Shown here one piece after another: positions 46,709-59,418 of a stretch of DNA of 64,000 nucleotides; the first letter of the stretch is position 1; the number at the start of each line of letters is the position of its first letter. The notes below the pieces were generated by a model. It was not told where the DNA came from. It worked only from the letters and a program-made list of their open reading frames with translations, and did no database searches. Source of the DNA: Pteria penguin (taxonomy: Eukaryota > Mollusca > Bivalvia > Pterioida > Pteriidae); NCBI GenBank assembly GCA_035048485.1, contig CM068583.1:65406306-65470305 (forward strand). The letters are read 5' to 3'. Position numbers and translations under genes: made by a program.

Positions 46709-49700
46709 TTACTCGGATTCCTTGAAGTACACATCAATAGCGCCATTCTCTCTACTGGAGTTACTCCTTCTGGTAGGAATAGCTTCTACAAAATAATGGC
46801 CAGGTTCTGGATAAGCTGGGTAGTCTGCTGGGGAGTATACATAGGCCTCGTTGTTAAAACCAACTTGGGGTCCCACATGATCCTTGTAAGGCACCTCTAT
46901 GGAGTTATCAGACTTTGAAGAACTGTATAGTGAATCTCTCTTCTTTTTCATCAATGTACTATAACAATATACATCATTAATGTCTTGAGATCTTATCAAT
47001 CACCATATCATACTCTTTGTAAATGATATTGCAATATATTCATAAAGACACACATGCACACATTGCTTAAACTATTTATATAAAAAAGATGATGTTTAAA
47101 TTATGCTAAAGCATGGAAGATGTAAAGATGAAAAAGATTCAATTCTGATGCTTAAAAGGACTTACCTTCTTTTGAATAATACCAGACCAATGACAATAGC
47201 CAAGACAGCAATAAATAGGATGCCAGCAATAGTTCCAGTGATTATCACAGGGGCATTATCAGTGGTTGATCCTGCAACTCTTCTCACAGCTGGGCCACTA
47301 TCTGATACTGTAGTGGTCGGTGGCTGTTCTGTTGGGCAGTATGAGGCTGAAAAAATACAATATTAATATCATATTATATGGTGAGAATTTTTATAATGGT
47401 TGCTACAGTGGCCATATTGGATAATATATACTGAATAACCGGTATTGCATGAGCTTGACTTAAGCAATGAAGAGAATGACCTTGGTCTACTTACCAAATT
47501 TCCTAGTCCATGCTGTCTTGTTAGTGAGTGGATCGCAGAAGTGACAGGCATTGTCAGCACTGACGTCGCCACTCTTGTAGCATGCATTCTGGATCACGCA
47601 CCCAGTGGCCTGATAAAAAAAAGGAGTTTAATAAACAAAACATTCTACAAATTGAGGAATATGAAAATTCAGAACAGAAAACCTAAAATTGTTTGTTTAC
47701 ACTTTACTTTCAATCAATATTCTCTTGGTAATCTGCAAAAGGGGAAATATTTAAATTTGACTGGGATTTTCAGTATCTCTGTCTATTAACTACACTGGGA
47801 AAATAGAAATCATAGATTTTATTCATACAAGATACACAGACAAATGTTATAGACATGCTAAATTAAAGAATCAGTGTATTATTACAGACTTTCTTTCAAA
47901 GTTAAGGGTTCAGTTTGGATGGACATGAAATGCTTAAATATTAATGCAAGTTTTACAAAGAAGTGTACATACCACAATCTGACAGGTTGAGGAGTCTACG
48001 TCACAGACATAGCAATTAGGGTTGTGGCCTATAAAGACCTTAGAGTCAGCGCTCTTGTCTTTTCCATTATTACTAACTGACACAAGGACCGCATGTATGG
48101 TAGAAGAGGACAATGCTGAGGCTGGAATAACACACTGGATGCTATCAGTGGTGATGTATGTGGCACCTACAGCCTGCTGAGTACCTGTTCGACGCCAACT
48201 ACTCTCTCCAATCTACAACAGTATCGAAAACATAAATAATCCAGGGCCACAACTGCTCTCTCCAATCTACAACAGTATCGAAAACATAAATAATCCAGGG
48301 CCACAATGTTCTTCTGAGCTAAAAATGATCTTAATGACTTACGAAAGGTAATAAATCTAAAATAAATCTCTAATTTCTCATGGCATTTTTTCTACAGTAC
48401 TTGTACAAAAGATTAAGGCCTAACAATAATCTATATAACACTAAATAATTACAACTTTCAAATTCTGTGTATAATAAACTTGTATAATACCCTTAAATAG
48501 CAAAAATGAATCTTAAAAAGTCTGCCTTTGGTTGGGACAAAGCATTTCAACAAGGCCCTTTTTCCAACAAATTGCTACAGAATGTCATGGATGTTGTGTA
48601 CCCAATATGAAGTCTGCAATTCTTGAGATGTGTTAAAATATTCCCAATACAAGCTTAAGTAAATACTGTAGCCCTCTGTAGTGGGACAAAGTACTGTCTT
48701 ATGGCCTTCCCTTGAAAAAAAATAGTGATACGACTTGTCATGCATATATTATATACTATATAATGAATCACTGTGGCTTGTGATTCTTACAAAGAAAGAT
48801 TTCAATGATATTTCCTACACAAGCCATTGTAAAAAAACCCTGGTGAAATTTATTGTCACAGGGATACTGTACACCAAATATAGTCATTGTAGAGCTTCCT
48901 TCTTGAAAAGAAAAGTTAAAAAAAAAAATTCTACACATATACAGTTTGCCAAATGGGCAATTACTGCTGCAAGACCATTTTGTTAACAAAATTGATGGAC
49001 AGTCAGACAAAAGGATATGTGGATCACAATATACTGCAGTCTTTCTAAGGGAATGGTAGATATGCTGTATATATCTTGGTGACCAATTTTCAAGGTTTTA
49101 CCACAAAAGTTAAAGTTTTGTGGGTCCACAATTTTATGAACAGGAAACATCTGCTCATAAGAAAACCCTTGATATTTACAATGTACAAAGAGGATGTAAT
49201 GAGATATAACAATGTTACATAACAGGAATTTGAATTATTTGTTAAGTAATTGCCCTGATAAATTCAGTTCACCACACAATGGTAATTTACTGCCTTGGCT
49301 TAATAGGTCAGTGTTCATTTGATTGTGATTACCAGTACTGAATGTACCCTTGGTACCAGATAATGAAATATCAGTTCAGCCTGCAACTACTATCATTTTC
49401 ATTGTTTATCTATACAATAATATAATATGTGGCATGTAAATTTGTGGGTACAGACCACCATTAAAACCATGACAAATGGATCCTGATGAATAAAAAGTCT
49501 TTCACGTGCATTATGTCTAAAATCTTATAAACTCTCAGCAACAAGAACTCCTCTCATTTTGAAAATCACATATTATTCTTTTATGTCTGATATACCAGGT
49601 AATAGTAGTTTAAAAAGTCAAATGAATAATATTTTCACTCACACATTTTCTTCACATTTTGGATGAAAAAATATTTCTACTGACCTCTATGAACTCCAAG

Positions 49701-52700
49701 TGGCAGGTCAATGTTTCAATATCAGCAAATTTCTCTCCGTTGACTTCTATGGTGTCACATGTGGACTTCACACTTATATCACACAATCCATCCTCTGCAA
49801 TGCTCTCCACAATGGGTGGATCACTCAGGCTCAATGAGCAATCATCCGATATAAAACCATTAAAGCATTTGCATTCACCTAAATAAAAAAGCAAGTAGAA
49901 TACATGTATATATAGTAAGTTGCACTAATAAGACAGGAGGTCCATGGGCCATACTGCTCACCAGAGTCTATAGCCACTGCAATACTGAGGATGAACCCCT
50001 TTACAGCTTTCAAGAATTTCACATCACAACTTTGATAGAGAGCTCCATGCTCTTTCTAACCATTTGTTAATTATTCATACCAACGCATAGTTGTAGAAGA
50101 GATTTTCTATGACGAAGTACATTATCACTATATAACTTTATTGGTTTTGACTTAGGAGAAGGGCTGCTAATCAAGACGTCATGATTTTACACTTTTGGTA
50201 GAAGTCTTCATGTTCTTTTCATTCATGTGTAAAGTTTAGTCTATAGAAGTAAAAAAAAAATTTAAAGATGAAGTAAATTATCAATGTATAATAATTTTAT
50301 CATCACCAAGGTGCTAAATGTCTGCTCCAGGGGTCATGAATTTAACAATTTTGGTAGATATTTTCATGCTCATTTTTCATTATGTATTTTTCTTTTAAAT
50401 CCATAAACACAGATTCAGTTCAATTTTGATTTATTTTAAATATAATTTTCAAACAGTTTGTGTCCCATATCAGAAATATTTAAGGAATGGAAAGGTCACC
50501 ATTGATTTCATTAAATTCTGATAAAAAAGGATCTAGGAAGTGGTCAGATAGTCAAATGGAAAGACTAACAGACAGACAAAAACAACAGCCACATGCTGGG
50601 AAATAGCTCATGCAGCATAAAAAGACGATGTGACTGATAGATTGGTTATCGTTTTACGTCACTCCACAATTATTTCATGTATATGGTAACGGCATCTGCC
50701 TGATACATTTTATCTAGATTTTATACCTCTGCAGAGGATTCTTTTCCATGCCACACCTACCACAACATGTAACCTAAGTTTTCACTGCCTTATCTGAAAG
50801 ACAGGACACTGGTGTGCCAAAATTTAATGGCAGGTGTTGATCCAGGACCTTACAATCATGAGCCAGACAACTCATCCAATCAACAACACCAGCTCCATAA
50901 AAAGATGCGTAAGATAGGCCCTTAGCATGAAGAATCAAGATACACTAGTGAAAATTTGCCAATATATAAAGTTTTTTTCAGTATTTTAAGTAATAGTTGC
51001 AGAAGGACTTTGACCTTTCAGAAATGACCTGAATGTCCTTTGCAACCCCAAATCGACAACTAACATCTGTATGAAGAATAATCAATGCCTGATGAAAATT
51101 CACTAAAATATAAGCCTTTTGGCAGTTTAAGTTCCATTTCCTATTACTATGCCTAAAGGACACAAGTCAATATTACTACTATGTCTGAAGGACACAAGTC
51201 AATATTACTACCGGTATGTCTGAAGGACACAAGTTAATACAAGTATTACTAATATGTCTGCAGAACGTAGATTAATATTACTACTATGTCTGAAGAACAC
51301 AAATTAAGTCAAGTTCCACCTGCATGAACTCTCTACTTAGGACAATTTTATCCATATGTTTTGTGAAAGTGACACTCTTACAAGATTTAAAGTTTGAAAC
51401 TGCAAAATTCCAATTGAAACTGCAAAATTCTAACTGTCACTGAAAAATTCGTGCAATCTATCAAAATCATGTTTGACTTTGGGAAGGATTGTAATTCAAG
51501 CTGTTTGCAAGTTTTATAAGAGAAAGAAGATATTTGCTAGTTTCCTTTCCGAAAAAAAAAAATACAACAGCCAAAGATAGAGACTGATCAACAGACAAAA
51601 TATCTGACAAGTTACATACCATCAACACATTGTCCATTTCCACTGCAATCATTTTCACACATATTTTCCTCAATGGTATTGGCAATGTTAGCTGCAGTTT
51701 CATTAGTTGTATAAACAGGATCCCGTTCCACAACGTCATCACAATCTGATTTCAGAGAGTCTATAGACGCTTCCACAAAAGTTGTATTATCAGTCAACTG
51801 TAAACACGAAAGTATAAACAGACCATTATTATCGGTATTGAAAAGTACCAGGCAAGTAAAATATGTTATTTTTATAAAAATCTAACCCAGTGGTTTTTCT
51901 AAATCTTAAAGCCAATCTATTATGTGTTATCAACATTTCAAAAACCAGATGGCAACATCAAATGATGAATTTCTGCATTCTACTGCATATAGAATATTTC
52001 TTATTCACCCAGAGAAGCAGTGGATATTGGCAAGATAATCATGCAATGTAAATACTAGCAAAATAACATTTTATGTAGTTCAAATGTTTCTCTTGAACCA
52101 TATATTTAACAAGATATTTGCATTCACATTAAAAAGATGTCCTTCTATCACTACTACATAAAAAGTCTTTTGTAAACATTTTATCAACCTCAAAAATCCA
52201 ATCAAACATGAAAACATATACACAACCATAAATGTCATACAATAATTGTTTGCTGTTGGTACACATTTCTTTATCTTATACCAGGTAAGTGCCATGTTTG
52301 TAGTATTAATGAAAAAAAAAATATTCTGTGACTTTTCCCCTTAGATATTTTCTATAAAGTTAGTCTACATGCAAGAACGTTCTGAAGGAAATGAAGAGAA
52401 ACAACATTAAATTCAAAACTCATTATTATTTTGATAACTGTTATAATAAATGCCATCATGATAATTTACAGAAGTGTTGTTCCACAGTACATGTAATTAA
52501 TTCACCTTTACTACAATATATGGCATTTAGGACAACCGGGTATGGAGGTTAAACCACCCAACTTTAACAGGTAGTCACTTTATTCAACTTGAATTCAAAC
52601 AAAGACAAGTTATTGGTACAGGGGTACAATAGTGAAAGGTATTGTTAATAATTTGTTGTGATAATAATGATAATATAAACAAAAGAAAAATACAATTTAC

Positions 52701-55700
52701 CAAAATATCTTGGACACAGTCATCAATCTCTTTCTCATAGTTGCTGTTTGTTACCTTCTGGCAAAGTTGAGCAACATTAGAGTTCAAAATGGACTTATTA
52801 CAGAAATCCTCAGCGCTCTCTAATGTCCAACCATTGGGAGTGGGCCATGATGGTTCCTGTAAACAATTTATATTCTTAATTTACAAAATTACATATATAC
52901 AAATGTGAACAAGCATAATGAGTACCGACGTTGCTGAAGCTATACATGTTCCCCAACGGTTTCTGCCGTAACTCTCAAAAATATGTCAATCATGACCAAA
53001 CTTGAACTTGACGTGTAACTCAGCGATACAATGCTACATATCCAATTTCAAATAATGGTTGCAAAAGAAAGTTCAGAAAACCAAAGTGTCTCAGACAGAT
53101 TCACATACAGACAGACGGACAGACAGATGAAGTGGAAACCTATAGTTCCCTCTGGTATTACCAATGGGGGACTAAAAACTTTTAATGACAAAAGAATCCA
53201 TATAGAAAGTGTTACACACATGGAAAATACACATCACATAGAACAATGGTTATTTACCACTGGCTCTTCATTGACAGCTATTCCAGCAGCAAGTAACGGA
53301 TCATCATCTACTGCACGTCGTCTCCTTCTACGTGACAAGGGATTGGAACGTGTAGCTATATCAATGACTTTTAGGCGGTTTGTGATTTCTTTACCTGTAA
53401 AACACCATTATTGATGATTTTTACAAAGAAGGAACATGTCTTACTCAAGTTACAATGATCACAAAAGACATACATCAATGGCATACATAATTCCATGATA
53501 TTAACTTTGTATCTATATCCTTGTTGAAGGTCTTTTTTATTCTAAATATGACCTTTCCTTATTTTAAAAATAGATACTATATAGCAGAAAAGCTCAGTTT
53601 ATATCATGAAACTCGCATACCCAGTAACAGAGCAGCTCAGTTTATATCATGATACTCACATACCCAGTAACAGAGCAGCTCAGTTTATATCATGATACTC
53701 ACATACCCAGTAACAGAGCAGCTCAGTTTATATCATGATACTCACGTACCCAGTAACAGAGCAGCTCAGTTTATATCATGATACTCACATACCCAGTAGC
53801 AGAGCAGGTCAGTTTATATTATGATACTTCCATACCCTGAGTACTCACTGCAGAGCAGTTCAGTTTATATCATGATACATTTGTATACAGTAGCAGAGCA
53901 GCTCAGTTTATATCATGATACTTTTGTATACAGTAGCAGAGCAGCTCAGTTTATGTCATGACACTCGCATGCCCAGTAGCAGATCAGCTCAGTTTATATT
54001 ACGATACTCACATATCCAGTAGCAGAGCAGCTCAGTTTATATCATGACACTGGCATGCCCATTAGCAGAGCAGCTCAGTTTGGCAAATAAAGACTAGGAC
54101 AAGTGATCCACATGAAATGGACATTACTGGGTATTTCAATGCCAGTTCTGAAGTTAAAAACATGATACTTGTGTACCCAGTAGCAGAGCGGCTCAGTTTA
54201 TATCATGATTCTCACATACCCAGCAGCAGAGAAACTCATTTTATATCATGATACTCACATACCCAGTAGCAGAGCAGCTCAGTTTATATCATGATACTCA
54301 CATACCCAGTAACAGAGCAGGTCAGTTTATATCATGATACTCACATACCCAGTAACAGAGCAGCTCAGTTTATATCATGATACTCACATACCCAGTAACA
54401 GAGCAGCTCAGTTTATATCATGATACTCACGTACCCAGTAACAGAGCAGCTCAGTTTATATCATGATACTCACATACCCAGTAGCAGAGCAGGTCAGTTT
54501 ATATTATGATACTTCCATACCCTGAGTACTCACTGCAGAGCAGTTCAGTTTATATCATGATACATTTGTATACAGTAGCAGAGCAGCTCAGTTTATATCA
54601 TGATACTTTTGTATACAGTAGCAGAGCAGCTCAGTTTATGTCATGACACTCGCATGCCCAGTAGCAGATCAGCTCAGTTTATATTACGATACTCACATAT
54701 CCAGTAGCAGAGCAGCTCAGTTTATATCATGACACTGGCATGCCCATTAGCAGAGCAGCTCAGTTTGGCAAATAAAGACTAGGACAAGTGATCCACATGA
54801 AATGGACATTACTGGGTATTTCAATGCCAGTTCTGAAGTTAAAAACATGATACTTGTGTACCCAGTAGCAGAGCGGCTCAGTTTATATCATGATTCTCAC
54901 ATACCCAGCAGCAGAGAAACTCATTTTATATCATGATACTCACATACCCAGTAGCAGAGCAGCTCAGTTTATATCATGATACTCACATACCCAGTAACAG
55001 AGCAGGTCAGTTTATATCATGATACTGTACATACATACCCAGTAGCAGAGCAGGTCAGTTTATATCATGATACTTCCATACCCAGTACTCACTGCAGAGC
55101 AGTTCAGTTTATATCATGATACATTTGTATACAGTAGCAGAGCAGCTCAGTTTATGTCATGACACTCGCATGCCCAGTAGCAGATCAGCTCAGTTTATAT
55201 TACGATACTCACATATCCAGTAGCAGATCAGCTCAGTTTATATTACAATACTCACATATCCAGTAGCAGAGCAGCTCAGTTTATATTATGAAACTCGCAT
55301 GCCCATTAGCAGAGCAGCTCAGTAATAAAGACTAGGACAAGTGATCTACATGAAATAAGCATTATTCTAATACCAGTAAAAAGGTTAAAAACATGAACAA
55401 ATGTAATGTATATGTACAAGCTAAATCTTTACGTCACAAACAGGCTTACCATACTTTCATTTGTCTGGTATATTGAGTAGATCATTTCTGTAAAGTTTCA
55501 TCAAAATTGCTATGACAATGAGTGAAAAAATCCAGTTGTAAGATTTTCAAAACAGTGATCATGTTGGCAATAATGGATTACTTAACACTTTTTTATATTA
55601 ACTGGTTGGGTATTTGAGTAGTTCATTCCTGTAAAGTTTCATTAAATATCACTATAACACTGATGAAGACAATTTAATTCCAACGCTTTCAAGATAATGT

Positions 55701-58700
55701 ATTTCTCTTACGTATGTTATTCAAGAGTATTGAATTGATCATTCCTGTCAAATTTTGTCAAAATAGCTTCTTCGACTAGAGAGAAAGATGTTCAACTTTA
55801 AGATTATCTAGTATCAATGGCCACCATATAGCAGTCATTTGAGTTATGTATCACCACACTTTTCATATGCATTCATCAAGTTTCCAGAGAAGATCATTTC
55901 AGTAAAGTTGATCAGAATCACTACAGAAATGATAAAATAGGACCACAAATAGAATTACAGACTTAGATAAGGAAAAGTACCCTAAAGAGCTGATGTCCCA
56001 CCAGCCTGAATTCATAGATAGATCTAGATGAAAAACACCAACACTTGTAAGAGATCTTGGATCCATTATTCAAACTTAGTTTCCGAAAAATCCTTTCAGT
56101 GTTATTAAAGGAAATTAAGAGCTTACAATAGTCAGTAGCAAATGATTTTAAATAGTCTCTTGCAAAATGTTTCCACAATTTCTAAATTTACAATAAGATA
56201 TTTTCTGATTTTAGTGAAATAGAAAAAATTCAAAGAATGTTTAACTCACTTGCTACAAGACTTCTTTCATACTTCAAGAGTATTCTAGTCTGAATGTAAA
56301 CAATCATGTGAAAGGCAAAACAAACTGAGAGCAACAAAAAGTATTGATTTTTTAATCTCATCAATCATTACTATGGGAGGATTTCACACCTATGTCTTAT
56401 GATCTGGCTTGACATTTGGAACTACGGCTCAAATGAGCTACAATATGAAATATCAATTTGTTTTCTAAGCGTGATTATCATCTTTCTTTCAATTTCACTC
56501 AAATATTATGTTATTACCTCGTCTGACTAACCCACAGGTTTCAACCAGTGGTTTACTAGAACACTGGTCAGAAGGATTACTGGGATTTACTGGACAGGAA
56601 CAGTAATTCACTTCTGCATCATCAGCACTTACTGGTAACCGATCAATATACCACAAATTTTCTGTCACCCTAAAATAAAGAATACCACATTAATTTACTA
56701 ATATTTACTAAAATAGGATTACAACGTCAATCAAGAATGAATTTATATCAAAACATCAGAAACTTATCTAAATGACCAAACATCAGGTGATATCTCAATG
56801 ACCTAATCATCAGGACTTATCTCACTGACCAAGCATCACAACCTGTCTCACTGACCAATCATCAGGACCTATCTTACTTATCTAATCATCAGGACCTATC
56901 TCAATGACCAAACACCAGGACATATCTCACTGATCGAGCATCAGGACCTATCTTACCAACCAAACATCAGAACCTATCTTCCCGACCAAACATCAGGACC
57001 TGTCTTACCAACCAAACATCAGGACCTATCTCACTTATTAAACATCAGGACCTATCTCAATGACCAAACATCAGGACCTATCTCACTGATCAAACATCAG
57101 GACCTATCTTACCAACCAAACATCAGGACCTATCTCACTTATCAAACATCAGGATCTATCTCATTGACCAAACATCAGAACCTATCTCACTTATCAACAT
57201 CAGGACCTATCTCATTGACTAAACATCAAGACTTATCTCACTGATCAAACATCTGGACCTATTTCACTGATCAAACATCAGGACCTAACACAATGACCAA
57301 TCATCAGGACCTATCTCACTGACCAATTATCAGAACCTATTTCACTGACCAATCATCAGGACCTATCTCACTGACCAATCATTAGGACCTATCCCATTGA
57401 CTAATCATCATTTCTGTGATTTTAAGTATAGAAACAGTAGGAATGTAAAAAGAATATATCACAGAATCTAAAATATTTTAACCAATCAATCACAATCCTG
57501 GAAAACAAAATTTTCAATGACTGTAAGTCAATAAGAGCCTCACTTCCACTCTGAGATTTGAAGTGAGAATAGAGATCAAGTTACAAGTATTTTTAAATGA
57601 ATTATCATAGTCCAAAATCTGCAAACATGACAAAAAAGAGTGTGAAAAACGAACCAAAATCTGCAAACATGACAAAAAGTGCAAAAACGAATCAGAACAA
57701 AATCTGCAAGCATAAGAAAACAAGAGGCCCAAGTGGGCCTATATCGCTCACCTGAGTACCTAGATTATCAGTCATGCAGGAAGGAAGAATTCATTTATTT
57801 TTGCATTACTGTGACTAAGTCAACACAAATGTGGAAAATATGTCAAATTGTATTTCAAACCAGAATAAAAAACAACACTTTTTTGCACATACATTCAGGT
57901 GATTTTGGTATTAAGCATTTGCTTTGTCTCTGCAAGATGTGATTCAGGGCAACAAGTTAGTCATTTTCTTTAGGTGGGGCCTTTTGTTGAACAACAATTG
58001 CTTCAAATATTGTCCAGATCTAACTTAAAATTGCCTAATTTCATATGTTGGGTGTTGAGAAACATCTAAAAACTTATTAAGATGTGTAAAGAAATGAAAA
58101 AAACCCATTTTGACCACAGCTGGATTTGAACTGCTACTCTCCATATTTTAATTACCAAGTGGCATATGTACCCTTGTGAGACCTAATTTTTAGACATGGT
58201 GTCATTATCTGTTAACCAATTTGGATGAAATGTACAAAATTGATAGAGGACCTATAGTACTTCATGTATAGCCATGTTTCATTAAAATCTTTCTTGTGGT
58301 ATAACAGCAGAAGTTGAAAATGAATTGAAAAAAGAATTGTTCCTATACACCCTCATTTGGAAGTCTTAAAAAATTCATAGAAAATCCAAACATTGAGATA
58401 TTGACAAAATTCTTTCACAGTAACATTCCTTACCATAATAATGATCACAATAGTCCATAAGAAATCATCAGTATCAATTAACTAGGAAATATGACACTTT
58501 TCTGCATTGAAATCACCAAGTCCAAAAAAATGTCGGAAAAAAATTATAAAATTTGATTTTGGAAGGGAACCAAAATGACAATACACCTTCATTCATCCCT
58601 CTAGATCATTTCTGAGCATTCTGTTTGTCTCTGTATACAGTCTGTATGAAGAAGAATATTGTCAAAGGAGGGTACTCTTTTGTGACCTATTTTTGACTAT

Positions 58701-59385
58701 GGTGGCACCACCTGTAAAGAGGTCTGGACGAATACAACAGTACTTGAAGGGGATCATAAGTGATTTATTTCTATCAAGATTTATTAAAATCCTTTGAACA
58801 ATTTTGTAGAAAAAGTTGAAAATGTGAAAAATGGCCAATTCCCCCCCCCCCCCCCTTTTTTTTGGAAGTCTTAAAAAAATTCATAAAAAATCCAAAAATT
58901 GAGATATTGACAAAATTCTTTCACAATAATATTCCTTACCATAATTATGATCAAAATAGTCATTAAGAAATCATCAATATCAATTAACTCAAAAACATGA
59001 CACTTTTCTGCATTGAAATTACTAAGTCCATGCAGAAACACGTCAAAAAAGTGTAAATTTCTATTTGACATATCTTAACCTCGAACACAATTTTTGATAA
59101 CCCATATTTATAGATTGTTGCAATGTAATTAGTTTCCCCATTTATGCACTGGTTCTGGAGGAAAAGATGTTTGAAGAGGGGTTCCGTTTTGGGCACTTTT
59201 GGCTCCGCCCTGGATCCACCCCTGAGGGAATCAGGATCCCAAACACAATTTTCGTAGGTGACCTTGAGTAGATCATTTATATAAAGTTTGACCCAAATCT
59301 GAAAAGTAGTTCCAGAGAAGAAGTTGAAAATGTGAAAAAGTTAACAAGGGACAGACGACAACGGACGGCGCACTATGACTATATA

Positions 59386-59418
<33 letters not shown>

